This document shows, in pieces, positions 59,170 through 64,000 of a stretch of DNA of 64,000 nt; position 1 is the first letter of the stretch, and each line of letters starts with the position of its first letter. The DNA lies in NCBI RefSeq assembly GCF_019443505.1, contig NZ_CP080377.1:5518001-5582000 (forward strand), written 5' to 3'. Position numbers and translations under genes: made by a program. The notes beneath the pieces were generated by a model that searched no databases, was not told the DNA's origin, and saw only the letters and a program-made list of their open reading frames with translations. This DNA is from Janthinobacterium sp. PAMC25594 (GTDB lineage: Bacteria > Pseudomonadota > Gammaproteobacteria > Burkholderiales > Burkholderiaceae_D).

Positions 59170-61628
59170 GGCTGTCCCTGCGCGACCGCCTTAATCGCGC
59201 GTTCTTCTCCCATGGCGGCGGCGATCTTCCAGCGCTGCATGGCGCTGGCGCGGTCCGGGCGTTTTAATCCAGCGCCTTCCCAGTCCATCAGGCCCAGGTT
59301 GTAGATATCGCCCGCGCTGCCCTTGTCGGGGGCCAGGGTGAACCATTTGCGCGCTTCCTTGTGGTTGACGGGGATCTGGTAGCCGCGCACGTGGTACAGG
59401 CCCAGCAAGTGCATGGCTTGCGCATTGCCCTTGTTCGCGGCTTGTTTCAGCAGGTCGAGCCCGCGCGCCATGTTGCGCGGCTCCTGCCAGCCTTCGGCCA
59501 GCATCACACCCTTCGCCGTCAAGGCATAGCTGTCGTTTTTCAGCAGGCCCTTGCCGACCAGGGGCTTGGCGGCGACCTGGCGCGCTTGCCGCTGCTGCGC
59601 CGTTGGCGCGACGGCGGGGCCGGGCCGGCCTTCGCCCATCAGCAGCATCCAGCCATATAAGCCATACGCGCCGGCGTCGCCCTTGCCGACCAGGCTTTCC
59701 AGCATGGTCAGCGCCTGCGCCTTGTCGCCATTTTCATACAGCTTGACGGCCTTGGCGGCACTCGCGTCCTGCGGCACGGCGGCTGGCGCGTGGGGGGCGA
59801 CGGGCGCCGAGGCGATGGCCACCTGTTGCGGCGGAGCAGCCGGGCGCACGCGCACGGGCAAGCCATAGCTGGCGGCCAGCACGGCCAGGCTGGCGGGCGC
59901 GAGGACCAGCACTTGCGCCAGCTGGTTGCGGCGCCCCTTGCCGGCGATGCCCATGGCGCGTGCGGCCTGCTGCGCGCCGCCCAGCGCTTCGCTGAGCACG
60001 GTTTTCACCTTGCGGTTGAACAGCCAGTAGCCGGCGCCCGTGACGAGCAGGCCGGCGACGACGGCGGCGCCGCGTCCCGCAAAGAACCAGGTGGCGATGG
60101 CGGCGGCCAGCGCGGCCAGCGCGCTTTTCCACCAGAATTGCTTGGCCAGCCGCGTGTAGACCTGGCGCAGGGCACCGAGCACGCAGGTGCGCACGTTCTG
60201 CGCATACTCGGCGGAGACGACGTCGACGTGCGCGTGGTCGGCGTCGCCGCTGAGGACAGACTCGATCACGTCCGCATTCAGCTCGGACGCGGCCACGTCG
60301 CGCAGCGGCGTCAATAGCCCTTGCACGTGGGCCGAGAACAGGCCGTCGTCGGCGCTGCCGGCCAGCGCATCGCTGAGCGCCTTGAGGTCGCCGCGCAGCA
60401 GCTTTTCCACGATGTCGTCCAGCGTCAGCCAGCGCAAGTCCGTGCCATACGCGACCAGGTGGTGTTTTTCGGCGTTGCACGATGCGTCCAGGCGCACGAT
60501 GCGCAGTTTGCCGCCGTACAGGGCGTCGACTTCCTGCGGCTGGTCCTCATTGTAAATGCTCACTTTCACCAGGGCCAGGCTGCTGGCAATGGCCGCCAGT
60601 GAGTGCACGCTCTCCTTGTCGCGGATGCGGCGCGCGTCGTCGGGCGCCTGCTTGGGCAGGCTGACGCTGTAGCCGGGTGCCACGTGCACGTCGACCCAGG
60701 CCGCCTTGCCCACCTTGCCGGAACCGTCGCAGGGGTTGCAGCGCAAGTCGCCCACGCCGCTGCAGGTGCGGCAGGTGACACTGCCGCTGGCGCGGCAGGT
60801 GCCGCAATTGATGTTGCCGGAACCGTGGCAGCTGTTGCACGTGACCTTGCCGTAGCTGCAATGGTAGCAATTGCGATGCTCGGTGCGGTATTGCGTGCGC
60901 GTTTCGCTGTGGTAGCTGGTATGCGAGCTGCCGTTGCTGTAGGTGGTCGTGGGCACCTGCACCGTGACGTAATCGGTGACTTGCTCGGACACGGTGCCGC
61001 TGCCGCTGCAATACGAGCACGATACCTTGCCGCTGCCGTAGCAGCCGTAGGCGTCACAGCTGACGGTGCGCCCGCCGTGGCAGTTCCAGCAGGTTTCCGT
61101 GGTCAGGCCGTGGCAGGTGTGGCAGCTGATGCGGCCTTTTCCATGACAGTTGTTGCAGGTGTCGAGGTGCCAGTACTTGACGGCGTGCGGCAGGTAGATG
61201 CCCGCCTCGACCCCATTGTAGGCCTGGCCCGCCTGGCGCAAGGCAGCGTCGAGCTTGCCCGCCGCGCGGCGCAGCCGTTCCTTCTCCTGCGCGTGAGCGA
61301 GCGCTCCCACCTCGTGCGAGCCACAGCGGCAGTCATTGCCCGATGGCGTGAAGTAGCCATTGATGACGCGCTGTTCGAAGCGCGCTTCGAGCGCGTAATT
61401 GGCTTGCAGGGAAAAATCCTGCAGCACGTCTTCCTCGCCCAGCGGCGTGATGTCCTGCGGCTCGAAACGCGTCTTGTCCTGCACCAGCGTGCGCAGCTTG
61501 CCCAGCACGGTGGGGATGTCTTCCTTGTCCAGGCGGATGGGCGCCGTCACGGTCGTCTCTGTCACCTGTGGCGCATCCTCGCTGCCTGGGGTTTCATGGG
61601 CCGTCTCGGTGCTGGGGTTCATGCGCAT
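59166..61628 (-). CDS. Membrane protein with DnaJ-like zinc fingers and Sel1 repeats
   Basis: 820 aa with an unusual make-up. Residues about 155-300 hold roughly nine CxxC(x)GxG-type motifs ('CNNCHGKGRISCHTCHG', 'CDAYGCYGSGKVSCSYCSGS', 'CNSCHGSGNINCGTC', 'CNPCDGSGKVG'), like several DnaJ zinc domains in a row. Two or three hydrophobic segments lie at about 505-540 and 580-600. The C terminus has Sel1/TPR-like repeats ('AQAMHLLGLYHVRGYQIPVN', 'SAGDIYNLGLMDWEGAGLKR'). Its stop overlaps the converging FABP gene by 4 bases. Likely a chaperone-like or redox/metal scaffold; function unknown. Confidence 0.72.
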   Translation of the reverse strand: MRMNPSTETAHETPGSEDAPQVTETTVTAPIRLDKEDIPTVLGKLRTLVQDKTRFEPQDITPLGEEDVLQDFSLQANYALEARFEQRVINGYFTPSGNDCRCGSHEVGALAHAQEKERLRRAAGKLDAALRQAGQAYNGVEAGIYLPHAVKYWHLDTCNNCHGKGRISCHTCHGLTTETCWNCHGGRTVSCDAYGCYGSGKVSCSYCSGSGTVSEQVTDYVTVQVPTTTYSNGSSHTSYHSETRTQYRTEHRNCYHCSYGKVTCNSCHGSGNINCGTCRASGSVTCRTCSGVGDLRCNPCDGSGKVGKAAWVDVHVAPGYSVSLPKQAPDDARRIRDKESVHSLAAIASSLALVKVSIYNEDQPQEVDALYGGKLRIVRLDASCNAEKHHLVAYGTDLRWLTLDDIVEKLLRGDLKALSDALAGSADDGLFSAHVQGLLTPLRDVAASELNADVIESVLSGDADHAHVDVVSAEYAQNVRTCVLGALRQVYTRLAKQFWWKSALAALAAAIATWFFAGRGAAVVAGLLVTGAGYWLFNRKVKTVLSEALGGAQQAARAMGIAGKGRRNQLAQVLVLAPASLAVLAASYGLPVRVRPAAPPQQVAIASAPVAPHAPAAVPQDASAAKAVKLYENGDKAQALTMLESLVGKGDAGAYGLYGWMLLMGEGRPGPAVAPTAQQRQARQVAAKPLVGKGLLKNDSYALTAKGVMLAEGWQEPRNMARGLDLLKQAANKGNAQAMHLLGLYHVRGYQIPVNHKEARKWFTLAPDKGSAGDIYNLGLMDWEGAGLKRPDRASAMQRWKIAAAMGEERAIKAVAQGQP

Positions 61629-61703
61629 CCTTTTGCTCTCTAGAAAGATGTTTGAATTTTAGCATCCTCATATGACAAAGCATGACAAAGCGGATCCGCT
61701 TTG

Positions 61704-62483
61704 TCAGCGCAGGCCGCGGCGGAACTGGTCCGGCGTGCCGCCGCTCTGGCGGCGAAACATGGCGATGAAAGCGGAAGCCGTGCTGTAGCCCAGTTCCAGC
61801 GCGATGGCCTGCACGGTGTCGCCTTGTTCCAGCAGGGGTAATGCCGCCAGGAAGCGCTGGCGCTGGCGCCATTCGCCGAACGGCATGCCCAGTTCGCGCT
61901 GGCAGCGGCGCGCCAGCGTGCGTTCGGTCACGTGCAATTGCGCGGCCCACTCGGCCAGTGAGCGGTTACTCCCCGGCTCCGCCTGCAGGGCGGTCAGCAG
62001 CGCCGCGATGACGGGCTCGTCGCTGCCGGGCAGGTAGTTGCGGCTGCACGGCGCCAGCTGCAACTGGTCGACCAGCACCTGCGCCAGGCGCTGGTCGGCC
62101 TCGGTGGCGGGCGTGGTGACGCCCCTTTCGGCGAAGTCGCCGAGTATGGCTTTGAGCAAGGGACTCAGCACCAGCGCGCACGGCTGGGCCGGCAGCTGCG
62201 CGCACAGGCCGGCATCGATGTAGGCCGAGTGAAACACGACATCCTGGCGGATATAGCCGTCATGCAAGGTCTCCGGCGGTATCCACACGGCATACTGGGG
62301 CGGCGACAGGTAGCGCTGGCCTGCCACCATGATTTCCATGACGCCCGTGGAGCAATACGTGAGCTGGCCCCAAGGATGGCTCTGGTAATCGAATTGCTGG
62401 TGCGCGTGGTAATCGTCGAGGCGAAAGTACACGGGATAGGGCAGGGCGTCGGAAATGGCGGGGAAATGCTGGTTGCTGGCCAT
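61704..62483 (-). CDS. AraC-family transcriptional regulator
   Basis: 259 aa. An N-terminal cupin ('QLTYCSTGVMEIMVAGQRYL', 'QYAVWIPPETLHDGYI') precedes the two-helix-turn-helix AraC domain ('SLAEWAAQLHVTERTLARRC', 'IALELGYSTASAFIAMFRRQ', 'GTPDQFRR'). It is divergent from the EamA transporter gene (101 bases between starts), so it probably regulates it. Confidence 0.9.
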   Translation of the reverse strand: MASNQHFPAISDALPYPVYFRLDDYHAHQQFDYQSHPWGQLTYCSTGVMEIMVAGQRYLSPPQYAVWIPPETLHDGYIRQDVVFHSAYIDAGLCAQLPAQPCALVLSPLLKAILGDFAERGVTTPATEADQRLAQVLVDQLQLAPCSRNYLPGSDEPVIAALLTALQAEPGSNRSLAEWAAQLHVTERTLARRCQRELGMPFGEWRQRQRFLAALPLLEQGDTVQAIALELGYSTASAFIAMFRRQSGGTPDQFRRGLR

Positions 62484-62584
62484 GGGGTCTTTGTCCTGTT
62501 CTTCGCATCGATTGTCCGGTATTCATTATATCCATGGAATCGGACCATGCGAAAATGGCGGTATTCAAATTTGGAGTCCGCCGC

Positions 62585-63475
62585 ATGCAAGCCAAGCACT
62601 ATCTGTTTCCCGTGATCGCCGTGCTGATCTGGGCCATCAATACCATCGTCAGCAAGATGGCCGTCGGCGTGATCGACCCGGCCGCCATCTCGTTCTACCG
62701 CTGGCTGCTGGCCGGCGTGCTGCTGGCGCTCGTGTTTGCCCGCCCCGTGTGGAAGCAGCGGGCCGTCGTGAAGCCGTATCTGGGGAAACTGTTTGTGCTG
62801 GGCATGCTGGGCATGGTCATGTACCAGTGCCTCGCCTACATCGCCGCGCAAACGACGACGGCCACCAACATGGGCATTCTGGCGTCGATGATGCCGCTGC
62901 TGGCCGTGGGCCTGTCCGTACTGGTGTTGAAAGAGGCTCCCACCGTGGGCGGCGTGTTTGGCGGCATCGTGTCCTTGCTGGGACTCGGCTACCTGCTCAG
63001 CCATGGCGACCCGGCCGCGCTGCTCGCCCATGGCGCTGCCGTGGGCGACGCGCTGATGCTGCTGGCTTGCCTGTCGTATGCGGCTTACGGCGTGCTGCTC
63101 AAGCGCTGGAAGATTCCCATGAATAACTGGCATTCCTTGCTGATCCAGGTCTGGTGCGCCGTGCCCGTGCTGTTCGTGTATTACCTGAGCCAGTCCGCGC
63201 CGCCCGTCACCAGCGCCGGCTTGCCGCTGGTGCTGTTTGCCGGCATTCCCGCCTCCATCATCGCGCCGTTTTTGTGGATGCATGGCCTGGCCAAGCTGGG
63301 CCCCAGCCGCGCGACGACCTTGATGAATTTGCTGCCCGTGTTCACGGTGATCATTGCCATGCTGTTCCTCGGGGAAACCTTGCACAGCTACGATGTGATC
63401 GGTGGCGGCGTGACCCTGCTGGGCGTGCTGATGGTGCAAACCCTGAAACGTCCATTGAGGCGCGCACAAGCGTAG
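62585..63475 (+). CDS. EamA/DMT-family transporter
   Basis: 296 aa with about ten membrane helices in two EamA halves ('FPVIAVLIWAINTIVSKMAV', 'YQCLAYIAAQTTTATNMGIL', 'LMLLACLSYAAYGVLLKRWK', 'LMNLLPVFTVIIAMLFLGET'). It probably exports a small metabolite or amino acid. Start ATG 62585 (MQAKHYL) is chosen; the frame to 62534 runs into the divergent promoter region. Likely regulated by the AraC protein. Confidence 0.88.
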   Translation: MQAKHYLFPVIAVLIWAINTIVSKMAVGVIDPAAISFYRWLLAGVLLALVFARPVWKQRAVVKPYLGKLFVLGMLGMVMYQCLAYIAAQTTTATNMGILASMMPLLAVGLSVLVLKEAPTVGGVFGGIVSLLGLGYLLSHGDPAALLAHGAAVGDALMLLACLSYAAYGVLLKRWKIPMNNWHSLLIQVWCAVPVLFVYYLSQSAPPVTSAGLPLVLFAGIPASIIAPFLWMHGLAKLGPSRATTLMNLLPVFTVIIAMLFLGETLHSYDVIGGGVTLLGVLMVQTLKRPLRRAQA

Positions 63476-63512
63476 TATTTTTGCTATGCTGGTATTTTGC
63501 AAAGGAGCCATC

Positions 63513-64000
63513 ATGGCAAGCGCCGATACCATCGATACCCTGCTGGACGAACTGGAAGCGTTCGGTCTGGTCAATGATGCTGAACATGCCGAGCGCGCCA
63601 GCCGCATGCTCAACATTACGCGCGACACGGGCGAATTGCTGGCCGTGCTCGTGCATGCGCGCGGTGCGCGCCGGGTGCTGGAAATCGGCACCTCGAACGG
63701 CTACTCCACCCTGTGGCTGGCGCGCGCGGCGCGCTCGCTGGGCGGCAACGTGGTCACGGTGGAAAAGGAGCAGGACAAGTTCGACATGGCGCACGCCAAC
63801 TTTGCGCGCGCGCAATTGCAAGGCGTGATCGGCCAGCTGCTGGCGGACGCGGGCGACGTGCTGCGCGATGCGGCGGACGGCGCCTACGATTTCATCTTCC
63901 TCGATTCCGCGCGCCAGCAATACGAACAATGGTGGCCGCAGCTGGACCGCGCGCTGGCGGCCGGCGGCGTGCTGGTGGTCGACAACGCCAGTTCGCACTA
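63513..64000 (+). CDS. Class I O-methyltransferase, truncated by the window end
   Basis: 162 codons are present and the frame is open at the edge. AAAGGAG precedes ATG 63513. The SAM-binding motif 'VLEIGTSNGYSTLWLA' and 'YDFIFLDSARQQYEQWW' (metal/catalytic Asp region) are typical of the CCoAOMT-like O-methyltransferase_3 family. The acceptor is unknown. Confidence 0.82.
   Translation, partial: MASADTIDTLLDELEAFGLVNDAEHAERASRMLNITRDTGELLAVLVHARGARRVLEIGTSNGYSTLWLARAARSLGGNVVTVEKEQDKFDMAHANFARAQLQGVIGQLLADAGDVLRDAADGAYDFIFLDSARQQYEQWWPQLDRALAAGGVLVVDNASSH

Noticed and set aside
54000..64000. Possible genomic island ends or tRNA attachment sites
   Set aside because: No tRNA, integrase or direct repeats were seen around the toxin-antitoxin pair.

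Overview
The window reads as chromosome of a high-GC betaproteobacterium of the Oxalobacteraceae type (Janthinobacterium, Massilia or Duganella are the likeliest genera). This is inferred from codon bias, a tandem cyanophycin synthetase pair with its partner ABC transporter and DUF1854 gene, and Caulobacter-type TonB receptors. I see no rRNA, tRNA, insertion sequence, prophage or CRISPR array.

Layout. 1-6.7 kb is housekeeping: the 3' end of bamC, an Ala-rich lipoprotein, roxA, slyD, a secreted protein of unknown function, and mutS. 6.8-15 kb is the most unusual part. It holds a minus-strand cluster made of a Hanks-type kinase with TPRs, a 189-aa protein of unknown function, seven tiny double-glycine peptide genes, a HlyD adaptor and a C39-peptidase ABC exporter. 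Six peptides lie between the 189-aa gene and hlyD, and the seventh lies behind the exporter. All seven encode a 15-aa leader ending in GG and a 13-14 aa core containing PESSVG. The 189-aa protein ends in the same PESSVGG tail. The peptide genes are separated by hairpins, terminators and repeated promoter-like DNA.

15.2-24.8 kb is a partial type VI secretion module: tssF, tssG, vgrG, a Tle3-like lipase effector, a DUF2875 (Tla3-like) gene and a PAAR gene. No DUF3304-type immunity gene is visible, and GC content drops sharply across the effector/adaptor junction. 24.8-27.4 kb holds a class III aminotransferase, a MurR/RpiR regulator and a small unknown gene. 27.8-38.6 kb is a two-partner secretion locus: a 3047-aa exoprotein with GLUG and YDG/MBG repeats is intact, while its TpsB transporter gene carries an in-frame stop and a frameshift. 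A sulfotransferase, a TonB-dependent receptor and a large PAS/GGDEF/EAL protein follow.

45.8-53.9 kb is a cyanophycin locus: two cphA paralogues on the minus strand, diverging from an ABC transporter with a zinc ribbon and a DUF1854 gene. 54-64 kb contains a Xre/RES toxin-antitoxin pair, AMP nucleosidase, a TetR regulator whose promoter carries a perfect palindrome and looks leaderless, a second-type methionine aminopeptidase, a FABP-like protein, a membrane protein rich in CxxCxGxG motifs and Sel1 repeats, an AraC regulator, an EamA transporter, and a truncated O-methyltransferase at the window edge.

Most overlapping long reading frames opposite real genes are GC-driven shadows and were left out.
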